Assembly: GCA_023935145.1 (NCBI GenBank)
Contig: CM043699.1
Location: forward strand, 146,682,536-146,746,535
Origin: Bretschneidera sinensis
Taxonomy: Eukaryota; Streptophyta; Magnoliopsida; Brassicales; Akaniaceae
Length of the DNA: 64,000 nucleotides
Direction: 5' to 3'
The notes below the pieces were generated by a model. That model searched no databases, had not been told where the DNA came from, and was given only the letters and a program-made list of their open reading frames with translations. A program made the position numbers and the translations under genes. Position 1 is the stretch's first letter. Every line of letters begins with the position of its first letter. Positions 22,660 to 34,700 of this stretch are shown one piece after another.

Positions 22660-24474
22660 GCTGACTCAAATTTTTCATCTAAATTCCTTCGTTGGAGTGC
22701 AAAAACAGAAAGTGTGAGAAAGTTCAACAGATACCTTGTTTTTAATAAAATGATTCAATCTCAATCATTTATGTATTTAAGAATCTCATATTATATAATT
22801 CTTGAATCTCACATAATAATATATAAATTTATGAATCTTACATAATACATAATAAATTGAAATTACAATATTTTTTCAAAAGACAAAAAAAAAAACTTAT
22901 GAAACCAAATCCTACGTTTAAAATCATTAAAAATCCACCATTGAATTGTGGATCTCTTACTAGTTAGTGAAAGTTTCCATTATCTATCATCTGCAATAAG
23001 TTTTTTTTCCACACCATTTGTTTTTTTATCCATCGGTTATGTCTCGATTTCAAATTTAAGGTGATAAGAAAGTTAATTCTGTAATGATATGCATGGTGTG
23101 GTGTTTCAAGACGAGCTAGAAATACTTCTATTTGAAATTAAGGTTCAAAAGTTCGTGCTCAGGTAAATCTCCTAGTTCTTGGGCCAATATTATCTAAAAC
23201 AAATCCAACATTTAAAAACAAGTGCAAGCATGTATTTACTTCTAAGTAGATGAGATCAAATATTCTACTATAAACGCAACACGTAAGATAAGAAATTTTG
23301 ATTACACGTGCACAGAGAAGTAAAGATTGAATGAAAGGAAAAAGTGAAAAGAAAAAAAATGCATACCAGATGCACGTTTGGCTTTGATGCTCACTACCTT
23401 CTTGGACCAACAGTAGGATAGAAGCTTTGGGACTTTATTATCAATAGGATGCATTTATAAAGGGAAGAAGGGGAGATTTTTGTTGCCTTGTCACATTAAG
23501 GTCAAGGAAAAGGATTGCTTGCTTGGCACATACTACAAAATTGAATGTTTTGTTTGACTTTTATGCCTAACTGAAAAGCTCATCTAACACAGAAAGTGAT
23601 GTGTAAAGGTATCTTTCAAGCACAATTTGACATTGCTTTTTCAGCTTTTTCTTTTGGCACCACTGTTAGCTGGCCGGGCTCTTTAATCAAGATATTAAAC
23701 TAGATTACTATAATGTAAGTTACTTGAGTTATTTTATAAAAAAATTGGTTAATCATTTTTTTATAATAAACTTTCAATAATTTATTTAGATTGCAGAAAA
23801 AAAAGAGCAATCTTCACATGCTTTTTATGATTAGGTCCCGCAGTTGCTTTTGTAATAAAAATAATTTATGATTTTAATTGGATCATAATAAAACAACAAT
23901 AATATTATAAATTATTTAATATTGGATAAAATAACTGTGAAAACTGTTTTTTTTTAAAATAATATCATTTTATAAATTATTTTTTTAAAGTGTTGATTAA
24001 ACAACAGTGAGGCTCTAAAATGTTTAGTGTTGGGTACCACATTAGTGAAACAATTCTATAGAAATATAAATTATTTCATAAAGCGTTTTTCTAATTAGTA
24101 TTTGACATAGTTTCTGTTGATAGAGAAAAAAACCATTTCAAAAACTCTACCAAAGAAGTTCTAATTGGCAACTAATGTTCACTTTTTAGCTAGATTAGCA
24201 ACTAATGTTTGTGATTGTAGTGGGATTTTAAGATTCCCCTATCATCTTTAGCTTCTAATAAAACCAAACAATTATTTTTTGATAGATAAACCAAACAATT
24301 GAGTAAATGGAACTACGCAAAAGAAAAATGCCAAAATGAATTATTAAGCAAGATTTAATTAACACAAATCACTAACACGGATAGGATTATAATTTTCTTC
24401 ATTTGAGAATTAAAATGAAAGTCAAGTTTATAGCGAGATTGAATGTCATATCATCAAATGGAGATGATCCATAT
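22660..24474. other. gene-free AT-rich sequence
   Basis: Upstream of the UNC93-like gene. No open frame with recognisable similarity and no element end identified. An AT-rich, partly self-complementary stretch at about 23700-24010 could be a small decayed MITE, but I could not define inverted termini. Confidence 0.4.
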
Positions 24475-24966
24475 TGTTGATGCAGAAAATCTACATGGAA
24501 CTGCAAATGGTCATGGAGCGAAACCTACGCACACAAAGACCAAAGAAACCTTAATGAGTCGTCGGAGGACCGGGGGGACTCTCCGATGCCTATATTAGAT
24601 TAGAGCTTCAAAAATATGAAAACTGGAGAGTGAATAGTATTTGTTGAGCTTTGATGGTGAGAGCCGCCTTATATAATGTAGGAGATAAAGTCCTTATGAG
24701 ATCTTATCTACTGATGAGATATAATTTCTTTAAATTTTGAGTTATCCTGATAGGATTAGGGTTTGTTTGGAGATAAGACTAAGCTTATCCTTAGACTGGA
24801 ATGTCACAGTAGGATTAGATTTCTAGCGTGAAAGTATTGTTAAGCTCTTTGCCATGTGTTCTTGTCTGATTAGTCAATTTTACTTCTTATAAAATTATCT
24901 TTTTGCCCTTGAAGGGTGCCATGTGTTACTATGTTGTTAGACGAGGAAAATTCCTTTACATTAGAT
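24475..24966 (-). repeat. 3' LTR of the Tat-like element
   Basis: Begins TAATGTAAAGG (24966; probably once TGATG) after a polypurine tract and ends CATCAAC(A) at 24475. It contains a TATA box (TATATAAGG on the minus strand, plus 24668-24676) and a GGCATCGGAGAGTCC block. Confidence 0.6.
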
Positions 24967-24983
24967 GTCCCCCACTTCCTTGA
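24967..24983 (-). other. polypurine tract of the Tat-like element
   Basis: Minus strand AGGAAGTGGGGGACATC immediately before the 3' LTR start, the site where plus-strand DNA synthesis is primed in LTR retroelements. Confidence 0.6.
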
Positions 24984-25021
24984 GTACAACTGTGCAGTCA
25001 AAGAAGTAGTTTGTGAGATAC

Positions 25022-25992
25022 GTGCTTGGTATGTGGTTACCAAGGCTTGGTATGTTATACTCAATATGTGTTGGTCGAGGCTTTGTGTGGTGTGCTTGGC
25101 ATGTGTTGGCCAAGGCTTAGTGCATCCTATTCAGCGTGTGAGCGTGGCTTGATGTGCTTGGCGTGGTGTGGCCAAGGCTTACCGTGCTTGGTGGGTTGTA
25201 GCCAAAGTTTTGACGTGCTTGGCATGATGAAGCCAAGACTTTCACTATACTTGGAATGATGAAGCTAAGGCTTTGTTGTGCTTGGTGTAATATAGCCAAG
25301 GCTTTCATTGTGCTTGGAATGATGAAGCCAAGTCTTTGTTGTGCTTAGTGTGATGTAGCCAAGGTTTTTGCTGTGCTTGGCATGAGCCAACGCTTTGCCG
25401 TGCTTGGTGTGATGGAGCCAAGGCTTTGTTATGCTTGGCGTGATGAAGCCAAGGCTTTACTGTGCTTGGTGTGATGAAGCTGAAGCTTTACTATGCTTGG
25501 AGTGATGAAGCCAAGGCTTTGTTGTGCTTGGCGTGATGTAGCCAAGGTTTTGATTGTGCTTGACTTAATGTAGCAAAGGTTTTGGCTATGCTTAGCATGA
25601 TAAAGCCAAGGCTTATTTGTGCTTGGCATGATAAAGCCAAGGCTTTACTATGATTGGCGAGATGTAGCCAAAGATTTTGTTTTGCTTTACATAATGAAAC
25701 CAATGTTTTTTTGTGCTTGGCATGATATAGCCAAGACTTTGCTGTGATTGGCGTGATGAAGCCAAGGCTTTGTTTTACTTGGCGTGATGTAGCCAAGGCT
25801 TTTGTTGTGCTTGACGAGATGAAGCCAAGGCTTTGTTATGCTTGGCATGATGAAGCTAAGGCTTTAATGTGCTTGGAGTGATGAAGCTAAGGCTTTGTTG
25901 TGCTTGGTGTGATGTAGCTAAGGTTTTTGTTGTGTTTGGCATGATGAAGCCAAGGCTTTGTTATGCTTGGTGCGATGTAACCAATGTTTTTG
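25022..25992. repeat. 31-bp tandem array of stem-loop units
   Basis: About 28 imperfect copies of a unit like GTGCTTGGCGTGATGAAGCC followed by AAGGCTTTGTT. Each unit contains CTTGGC-N8-GCCAAG, a short perfect or near-perfect hairpin. One unit near 25375 has lost its loop. Spurious Lys/His/Ser-rich frames on the minus strand come from the repeat. Confidence 0.95.
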
Positions 25993-26019
25993 TTGGTTTG
26001 GTTTCTAATAGGACTAGCG

Positions 26020-26214
26020 TTTCTATAGCCTAGAGTGTCATAGTATAATTAGGGTTTTGGTGTGAGATTACCATTTTACCCTTTGCCACGTGTAGACATT
26101 CGACTGATTACTTTGTCTTGTTTATAAAATTACATTTTTACACTTGAAGAGTGCCACATGTCATTATGTTATGGTTTGGAAAATTGTCCTCAACATCAGA
26201 TGCCCCCACTTCAT
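26020..26214 (-). repeat. second copy of polypurine tract plus LTR start
   Basis: The minus strand shows GAAGTGGGGGCATC (26199-26214) followed by TGATGTTGAGGACAATTTTCC and about 180 bp of LTR-like sequence, parallel to 24983 down to about 24790. The flanking bases on the right (to about 26240) also match those next to the polypurine tract at 24983-25015. The hairpin-unit array lies exactly between these two copies. Confidence 0.65.
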
Positions 26215-26289
26215 TGAGTGCAATTATTCAGTTAATGAAGTAGAATATCAAAATACATGTAAGAGCAAATTCTAAAATTGTCCTTTATG

Positions 26290-28135
26290 ATTTTAGGTTT
26301 GAGACACCGAACTATTCGGGGACTCGGGCCCCTAGGCTTGGTAAAACTGAATTTTTAGGTACTGAGGCGTCCAGGGACTCGGGGTCCTTATTTCGGTAAA
26401 AACAAACTTTACATATCGAGACATTCAAGGACTTAGGGCCATTGGCTCGGACTTTTTGGGAAAAATAGTCAGGTGTTGTAGGGATTTAGGGCCTCTACTC
26501 GGACTTCTTGGAAAAATGGTAAAGGGTCGTAGGGACTTTTGGCGCTCTTCTCAGACTTCTTAGAAAAATGACCAAGGATTATAGGGACTCTGGGCACTCT
26601 CCTTGGAATTTTTGGAAAAAAAATTCGAGGGTCATAAGGATTTGAGGCTCTCTCCTTGAGCTTATTGGAAAAATGGCTAAAGGTTGTAGGGACTCGGGGT
26701 CCTCTCCTTAGGCTTTTTGGAAAAATGGTTGAGGTCGTAGAGACTTAGGGCCCTCTCATCTAATTTTTTGGCGAGAATGAACGAGGTTCATAGGAATTCG
26801 GGGCCCTCTTCTTGGACTTTTTTGGAAAAATGACTGAGGGTCGTAGGAACTCGAGGTCCTCTCCTCGAACCTTTTAGGAAAAATGGTTGAAGGTTGTAAG
26901 GACTCGAGTCCCTCTACTCGTACCTTTTGGAAAAATGACCGAGAATTGTAGGGACTCGAGTCTCTCTCCTCGAAATTCTTGGAAAAATGGCTGGGAGTCG
27001 TAGGGACTCAAGGTCCTCTTCTCAGACTTTTTGCAAAAATGGTTGAGGGTCATAAGGATTTGGGCCCTTTCCTTAGACTTCTTGGAAAAATAGTCGAGGG
27101 TCGGAAAGACTCAGGGCCCTCTTTTTAGATTTCTTGGAAAAAGGACCGATGGTTATAAGGACTCGAGTCCCTCTCCTCGAACTTATTAGAAAAATTGTCA
27201 AAGGTCATAGGGACTCGAGGTCCTCTCCTTGGACTTTGCTTGAAAAATTGTCGAGGAGGTGAAGAGCTTGGGGCCTCTTCTTGGAATTTTGTTGACAATT
27301 TTCTTTTGATTTTTGCTGAGGCTTTACCCTTAGTATTTCTTAGAAAGTTCATGGGGACAATGAGCTCTCTTGACTATTAGCTACTCAATTGTGGGAGTAA
27401 TGAACTTTACAAGAAACACCAAGGGTAAAGCTTAGCAAAAGTCCAAAAAAACTATCAAGTAAATTCTGAAGAAAAAGCCTCAAGCTCTTCACCTCTTCCA
27501 CTATTTTTCAAGCAAAGTCTGAGGAGAGGGCCCGGAGTCCCTACAATCTTTGACTATTTTTCCAAATTTTTTGAGTAGAGGGACCTGAGTCCTTATGATC
27601 CGTGACCATTTTTCCATAAAATCCGAGGAGAGGGCCCTGAGTCCTTATGACCCTCAATCATTTTTCCAAGAAGTCTAAAGAGAATGAACCATTTTTTCCA
27701 AAAAGTCTGAGAAGAGTTCCCTGGTTCCCTACGGCTCTCGATTATTTTTCCCAAAAACTCTTATGAGAGAGCCTCGAGTCCCTATGACCCTTGCTCATTC
27801 TTCCAAAAAAATCTAAGGAGAGGGCCCTGGCCTTACCATCCTCTGCTATTTTTCTAAAAAGTCCGAGGAGAGGGCTTCGAGTCCATATGACCCTTGTCCA
27901 TTTTTCCAAGAAATCCAATGAAAGGGCCCTGAGTCTTTACGACCTTCGACAATTATTTCTAAAACATCCAGGAAAAGGGCTCCAAGTCCCTATGATCCTC
28001 TATCATTCTTCCCAAAAAGTCCGAAGAAAAGGCCCTTAGTCCTTACGACCCTCGATCATTTTTTTCAAAAATTCAGAGGAAAGGGCTTCAAGTCCCTATA
28101 ACCCTCGGTTATTTTTCTAAAACGTTCATGGGCTT
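26290..28135. repeat. head-to-head inverted arrays of a 52-54-bp repeat
   Basis: The left arm (about 26430-27260) carries about 16 units like GTCGTAGGGACTCGGGGCCC then TCTCCTCGGACTTTTTGGAAAAATG. The right arm (about 27465-28130) carries about 13 units of the reverse complement. The innermost sequences are also inverted: 27304-27352 pairs with 27391-27436 (GGCTTTACCC..AAGTTCAT against ATGAACTTT..GGGTAAAGC), leaving a loop of about 40 bases centred near 27372. No coding potential is evident. Confidence 0.95.
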
Positions 28136-28239
28136 ACCATGCCAAATAAGCAAGGGCCCATTAGGCTGGCATGGTAGGCCCATTTAACATCGAAGAAGTT
28201 CACTAAGAGTGAGAGAAGTCCACTAGGCATGGAAGGAGT

Positions 28240-28475
28240 ACCCAGGCTTACCAAAGCTTGGGGCTCTTAGCTTGGCCCTTTTGCATTGTGAGTACCAAGG
28301 CTCACAAGAGCTTAAGGCTCTTGGCCTGGCCTTTTGAGAAAAGATATCAAGTCTAAGGAGAGCTCGAGGCTTTTGCCTTGGACTTTTTGGTGTAAAGGTA
28401 CCTAAGTGAGGCATAGCTTGGGGCTCCCTCCTCAGAGTTTTGATGAAAAATATACCAAGGAGACAAGAGGAAGGT
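28240..28475 (+). repeat. short array of about 53-bp units
   Basis: About 4.5 diverged units beginning TACCAAGG and containing AGCTTGGGGCTC or variants. The 'GAGCTCGAGG..TTGGACTTTTTGG' part resembles the 52-bp repeat in the left arm of the inverted array, so it may be an outlying block of the same family. A small inverted repeat (GGGCTTACCATGCCAA with TGGCATGGTAGGCCC) at 28131-28182 precedes it. Confidence 0.7.
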
Positions 28476-28544
28476 CTCCTAGTTGGTTGTTATACCACTC
28501 TCCGAGCCTAGATATACTTAAGTATTTGGTGCCTTAAAGATGAG

Positions 28545-28945
28545 GGCTTGGTGCATTTGAGACGATGACTTTGGTGTATCATAGAAGACGTCTTTAGGGC
28601 ATCGACTTTGGTGCATTGATGACGATGACTTTGGTGCGTCATTGGTTGACAATGATTTTTAATGCATCATTGGTTGAATACTTCAGATGCATCATTGACT
28701 GACAACGACTTTGGTTCATCATTGCATGACGACTTTGGTGCGTCGTTGGCTGACAACTTTTAGGTTTCATTGGCTAACAATGGCTTTGGATGCATCATTT
28801 GTTGATGACTTTGGATTGATCGATGACGATGGCTTTGGTGCTTCATTGGTTGATAGCTTTGGATGCATCATTGGCTGACAACTTTGGATGTGTCAGTGAT
28901 GACGACTTTGGTGCTTCATTGGTTGATGACTTTGGATTTTTCTTA
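28545..28945 (+). repeat. about 30-bp minisatellite
   Basis: About 13 copies of a unit like GATGACTTTGGTGCATCATT followed by GGTTGACAA, with variation in length. Confidence 0.85.
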
Positions 28946-29464
28946 GAGGTGGAGTTATAATAGCGTAGCTGGTATGAAAACTTGATAATATATGAAGCAA
29001 AGAAATATCATACTTGATTATGAATGATTTTTTTTTTGGTTTTTTGAGCTCCGTTGATTCAGATTTGGGACGTGTTTGAAGCCGTTTAGTGAAGAAATAA
29101 TAGTATTTTCTTTGGTCGTTTTATAAGAAATTTGCCTGAGAAAGTCAAAATTTAAAATTCTGAGATCGGATCTAGAAAAACAAGGCTGAGAATCCTTAGG
29201 AACCAAATTGGCTATGTCTGAAACTGAGTTTGAATTATGTGAACCGACTAGTCAAATGTGAATCAAAATAGATGGTTTGTGAAAAAACTCATCCATTAAA
29301 GCATAATCTTGAAATTTTGAGTCCGATTTGAAAGAACGAGTCATAAAAGAATAAGAACTGGTCTTGTTGGATCTGAAACTGGGTCAAAAATAGCTAAACT
29401 AATTAGTCAAAGAGGTGAATCGGGTGCTCAAACCTGGTTGAACTAGTTGGTTTGAGCCAATTGG

Positions 29465-29810
29465 CATGGTACTGATGTGGCACTAACTGGGTGCCTAGGT
29501 TGTGCTAACGTGGTACCCATGTTACGATGAAGTGGCATTTGGGTGGCATTGGTGCGACGTCCATATGAAGTTTATTTGGCGAGGATATGGCACCTAGATG
29601 GCGATAACATGACGCTTGGGTGACAATGATGTGATGCTTGGGTGGTGATGACTTGGTGACTAGATGGCATTGTCATGGCACTTAGGTGGTGTTATTGTGG
29701 CGCCTAGGTGGTGATGACGTGGTGTTTAGTCGATGATGATGTGGTATCTAGGTAAAGCTTACATGGCAATGACGTGGCACCTAGGTGGCTATGATGTGGG
29801 TGTTGACTAG
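29465..29810 (+). repeat. about 25-bp minisatellite
   Basis: Around a dozen diverged copies built on GATGACGTGGCACCTAGGTG. Confidence 0.8.
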
Positions 29811-30751
29811 CTAATACATAGCTGACACGTGTCGGTAAGTCATTGTTCTTGAAGATAAAATAAAAATCTAAATGTCCAATGAACTTGAGACATGTGGCAG
29901 AGGAAGATTTTAAATAGAAAATGAGCAATTTGGGAGTCCAACGAGATATTGACATGTGTAAAGGACAAATTCTTAACAAATAATAGTAATTTGATCATCC
30001 ATTAAGAAATGGACATGTGGCAGTGATCTCTTAAGAAAGATGAGGGCTAACTAGCACATATTTTCTCTCCACTGGTTTGACCAAGCCTTTGCTACCAATT
30101 GGAGAATGGATTTGTCGTGAAACTTTGTCGGCGATCAGAGAACTGGTTTACCATGAAACTTTTTTGGTATGCTTGGGGGAGGATGTTGAGACACCTTGTG
30201 GTGGTGGTGACAACTTTTGATCACTGGATTACAAATTTACGATCAAAATTATGTTTTTTCGGTGAACTTTAGTGGCTCCGATAGAGGAATTTCAACGTCC
30301 GATCACTGTGAAACATTGAAAAGATGTAAATTGGAGGCCGATGAATATAATGGTGATGCTGGATTTCATTATTGAATGTTGGATTTTCACATATATGATG
30401 GTAAAGATCCTGTTCTTTGGTGAATTTCAACGGCTCTGATGGAGAACTTTCTGATGTCTGATTGCCGTGAAACTTTGTAGGGTAGTAGATATGGAGGTGG
30501 GCAAACGCAATGGTGCATTCTGATTGGATCGTTAACTACTGGATCATCGTGGATTTGACGGATCTAACGGTTGAATTGATATGCAACATTGACCGCTAGA
30601 TTCTTTAAGAAGATCTGGCTTTTTGCAATATTTGCGATAGTGCGCGAGCACTTTTCTTAGATATGATGAAATGTTGTGTTTTTATAGCTGCCAATCGGTG
30701 GCTCATCTATAAAAGCCTTTTCGGACAGACTTTTTTTGTCATTTTCCACAG
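29811..30751 (-). other. non-coding 5' internal region of the Tat-like element
   Basis: No open frame. Contains two approximate copies of a segment at 30240-30330 and 30410-30480 (TTCGGTGAACTTTAGTGGCT and TTGGTGAATTTCAACGGCTC, each followed by CTGTGAAACATTG or CCGTGAAACTTTG). Confidence 0.55.
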
Positions 30752-30770
30752 ACAGTACTATTATATTGAT
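30752..30770 (-). other. primer-binding block of the Tat-like element
   Basis: Minus strand TAGTACTGTCTGTGGAAAAT follows the LTR end; it resembles the GGCGCCGTCTGTGGGAA block found after the 5' LTR of plant Tat/Retand elements. Confidence 0.5.
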
Positions 30771-30773
30771 ATC

Positions 30774-30822
30774 AAAAATTTATTAGACGAGTTCACAGAC
30801 CCCTGTACACCTAAAAAATGCG
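30774..30822 (-). repeat. 3' part of the Tat-like 5' LTR, left of the CACTA insertion
   Basis: Ends (minus strand) GATATCAATA, the counterpart of GGCATCAACA in the copy at 48313. Continues beyond the transposon at 39026. Confidence 0.55.
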
Positions 30823-30838
30823 CACTACAAGAAATTTG
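30823..30838 (+). repeat. left terminal inverted repeat of the CACTA element
   Basis: CACTACAAGAAATTTG, the diagnostic CACTA terminus. Confidence 0.95.
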
Positions 30839-31197
30839 ACCTTTTGCAATGAGGTTTTGCAATGATTGATAAAGTCATTACCAAATGTGTACATATCGCA
30901 ATGACTAATCTTAGTGGTTGCCAAATATGACATATTTTTTCGTCAGGATAATTCTATAGTAACAAGAATTTTTAGTAATTAAAAATTAATTTTATAATTT
31001 TTTAAAAAAAATTACGCAGTATAGATGAATAAAAATTTTAAGAATTAAAGAGAATCTTTTGTTGCAACTGTTAGCAGCACATTTTATTGTTGTCAAAGCC
31101 TAGGGAAATTAATTTTCGGTTCACCCATAGAAAACTCTTGGACGCGCGATTTTGTTGTCAAAGCCCAGAGAAATTAATTCAACCATTCAACCAACCA

Positions 31198-31216
31198 CCC
31201 CCCCCCCCCCCCCCCC
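31198..31216. repeat. C19 mononucleotide run
   Basis: An uninterrupted run of C inside an imperfect 60-bp duplication (31085-31255, both copies containing TTGTTGTCAAAGCC and AAACTCTT). Confidence 0.95.
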
Positions 31217-31329
31217 TTCAAAAAACTCTTTGGGCGTGCAATTTCGTTCGTATAATTGAAAACGCAAAATAAAAGGGTACCGTTTTGGTGCTACCAGAAT
31301 TGAAAAGAAAATTGGAAGAAACAAATTAA

Positions 31330-34300
31330 AAACATTCTGGAACTCTCATACCACTAATAAAAGGGAACTCTCTCTCTCTTAGACCTAGAACGTTTCTCTC
31401 AGATCTTCTTTTTCAGTAACTTGTTTCCTCATGATGGTCATCTTCCCCTCCGTCACACAATAAGCTCCAGCGACGGCAATTCTCAGTAAGTTCTCTCTCC
31501 TTCTCTTTTTTACTCCATCACTTTCTTCTTCTTCTTCTTACCGATGGTTTTTCTCTCATTTTTTGTAAGTTTTCTCTTTCTTTCCCCCCAAACAAGAGCT
31601 TTCTTCTTCCAACTCTTCTTCTCATTCCTCTTTTCGAAGACACGTGTATTTTGGGAATCTTTCACTTCTCTTGATTCTCTCCCTCGGATTGGGATTATTT
31701 TTTGCGAGTCTTCATTTTTTGAAGATTGTCTACTAGGGCTTCCATTTGGGAGCTGATGAAAAAGAGGGAAGCTTTAATTTTTAGGTTTCATTGTCCGAGA
31801 AAATTCAAATTCCTTTGGATTTCGAAAAAAATTGAGGGAGGAATTTCTTTATAAGATTCTTTTTAGAAGCAAAGAGAATTAGGGATTTCTTTTAAAATAT
31901 TTTGGGTGTTTTGAAGAAAATTTAAGATTTTTAAGTGTTTAGAGAGAGACTGATTGAAATCTCTGTTGTGACTATTGAAAACGGTTTCAGATTCCCTGGT
32001 TGAAAGTTCTGTTTTGGTGCTGATAAGGAGATCACGGTCTGACCTTCAAGGGATTTTCTTTTTTTATTTAAAGGTATAGTGCTAACTCCTTTGGTATTAA
32101 TTCGTATAATCTGTCTTTGTTCTGAATATAATTTCTATGAATTTTCTGTTTCAAAGTATTCTACTAGGATCTCCTGTGGGTGATTATTAATATTATTGAG
32201 CATTGAAATCTGGTGCTTTATACAAGCGATCTGTTGCTGTTCGTGGGTTGATCTGTTGATTCAGTTTTGATACTGTTTTAGTTGGATGGTCTATTGTTTG
32301 GTTTTTTTGGAGGTGTTTGTTTTTGTGATATTTTTTTCTTTCTTTGTTCTGGTCCTGATTGTTGTTGGTGTACATGTGTTTATTGTATCTCGGTTGAGGA
32401 CTTATGCTTGTAGTTTGGTCTTTGGCTGCTTCATATTATTAATAAAATTTGTTTCTTGCCGTTCAAAAAAAAAAAAAATTCTATGAATTTGAAAGGCTTA
32501 ATTGATTTTTTTTCTTAAACATAATCTTTGTTCTAGTCCTTGATAGTAAAACAGGATATCATGGCTTGGGGTTTTTCACTCCAATTGCAGTCAAATTTTT
32601 TTATTCTCACTTCTATTTTGATGTGGGTGTGCCATTGCTTAAAGGATGTGAGAATCATTGGTAGTATGTCTTCCAATTCAGTTGAAAGCTTATATTCCTA
32701 AAAGTGACAGGTTGAATGGATGTATTGAAGCTTTTTAATTCTTTTAATACTGTGGTTGCAAATTTGCATCTTGCATAAGATTAAAACTATCCATTTGGTT
32801 TAGGGAAACCAGTTCTTGAAAGATTATTCATGGAGAAAACTTTACTTAGAAACTCTGGATCTTGAAGGTTTTTCTATGGTGAAACTTAAGAGGTCTTTAT
32901 TCTGCCACTTCAGTCAACTCTGAGAAAAATGTCTGTTTATGATATTAACAAAAGTTCTTTTTTTGGAAAAGGTCTTCTATTCTCAGGTAGATGGACAAAA
33001 ATGTTGATTTATAATCTGCAACACCAAAGTACATGTTTATTTTATTAGATGACCTGTTGGGTGCTACGTAATCCTTTATTTAAGCTTCATATTACAAGCT
33101 TTTAAGGTGAATGGCAATTATTGCATTAGGTTTGTCCTCGTTAGGTAGTGAATTGTTGTTCTCTTAATTCATTATATGATCTAACCAGCTATGGCTTCAT
33201 TGTCTTCTATGCCTATGAGAACGTTTTCTTATGCAACCTCTTTTATTTCCATTTCCCTACAAAACCCTTGGTCTGCAACTGCATAAATTGTGCTACGATA
33301 TTAATTGAACCTTTTACTATTTCCCTCCAAAACCCTTGAAAGTGTACTTATTCATAGATTTGGCTTTTAGACTATGGGGATTTCGCCAAATGTGTGATTT
33401 CAGGTTCTGGATGGTGTCAAAAGTGCAAATCTTTTAGTTACTTTTAAATGCTGTAACTTGTTGTAATGATTATACTGTTTCAGTTTTTTTCTAATCTTTT
33501 TCTTATTGCAGGGCTCGGGCCAAGCTATAGCAATAAGAGTAACAACTGATCGATGTGCATTCTATAATTGCAGGTTTCTTCGCTGGCAGGTATGTTAACT
33601 ATCTCACTCAGTTAGTTTCACAAGTCAGGTATAGACTATTTTTTTGAGGTATTGAATAGTAAACAACGTTATTAATATCTGAACATATCATCTAGGTCAC
33701 GCCACTGCTTAATTTATTTTATGGGTGCATGATTCATATTGTGAATATTTTGTGAGATTTAAAAAGAAAATAAAAGGCCTGAAATGTTCATCAGTTGCAT
33801 ATTGGACCTTTTCATTGCAGTGGTGTTTCTTTGGGCATAAAGACATCTTATCAATCACAAATAACTAAGTTTTCATTGTTAGAAAATATATTAGGGAATA
33901 TTTAGGTGATCTTTCAATTGTTCAGCAATGCAATGAATATCATGTATAAAAAAAGCACTGCAATGAATATAGTATCTTAAATCAACTGATGCTGAAGGTT
34001 TAATTAGATGCTTCAATGTGCAGTTTAGCTGCTTGCATAGCTCTCATTAGTAGAAACAACTTTATCCTTCCTTACATGAGTTTCAAGTAGACTCTTTTAT
34101 GCTTATTGAAAGTTATTGTTAGATTAATTTTTTTTCATAGACGATGTAAATTGAGTTAATGTGAAGATGAAATACTTGATTGAGATTACATGTAGAGCTA
34201 TCCAAATTCCTTCTCTTTCTCCTCTCTTTCTATTGAGGTATAAAAAGCAAAAACAAAAAATTACCATCTCAACCTATAGAGAATGTAGTTCAAGTAATTT

Positions 34301-34488
34301 CCATAGTGTAGCTCAGTACCTAACTATCCTTTTGTTTGACCAAGTTTAACAAATGATGGTTTAAGAATGCTCTTTATGGTTCTCCATTTCTTTGTCTCTT
34401 TTGCAAGCATGTATTCTATTTGATTTCTAGTAATTTATGTTAAATAAATTTGGTAATACTGATTAAACTTGCTGTTAACAATAATTAG
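31330..34488 (+). other. probable promoter, 5' UTR and long introns of the CACTA gene
   Basis: CT-rich sequence at 31365-31510 looks like a 5' UTR and is followed by CAG/GTAAG-like donor words (near 31480-31490). Short exon-like segments bounded by TTGCAG and GGCAG/GTATG occur at about 33513-33590. No open frame of interest lies here, so the coding part starts at 34489. The assignment is by splice-like words only. Confidence 0.35.
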
Positions 34489-34700
34489 TGCAAGATATAT
34501 TGGGAGGTAAAGGTAGGGGCAGAGGAAGGAATTCTATGGTTGGAAGACGAGAATCAATTGAGGTGACCTCTGAACTTAAACCTATGGAGGGTCATGAAAA
34601 CCAAGATGTACCTGTGCCTACTTCAAAGACTTGCATCCCTCTACAGACAAACCATTGTATATTTTCTGCCATTAGAAACGCGAACAAAAAAGATGTTACA

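Noticed and set aside
23159..23410. Minus-strand hydrophobic frame upstream of the UNC93-like gene
   Set aside because: No similarity recognised, AT-rich, and no splice connection to the UNC93-like exons can be shown.
25429..25796. Two overlapping minus-strand frames rich in HAKHSKALAS-like repeats
   Set aside because: They are translations of the 31-bp hairpin-unit array; no non-repeat sequence or known domain.
25022..25992. CRISPR-like array
   Set aside because: Repeats are contiguous and diverged without unique spacers, in a plant nuclear context; it is a minisatellite.
28131..28182. Small inverted repeat suggesting a transposon end
   Set aside because: The two arms are a few bases apart and no second terminus or duplication was seen; treated as part of the repeat region.
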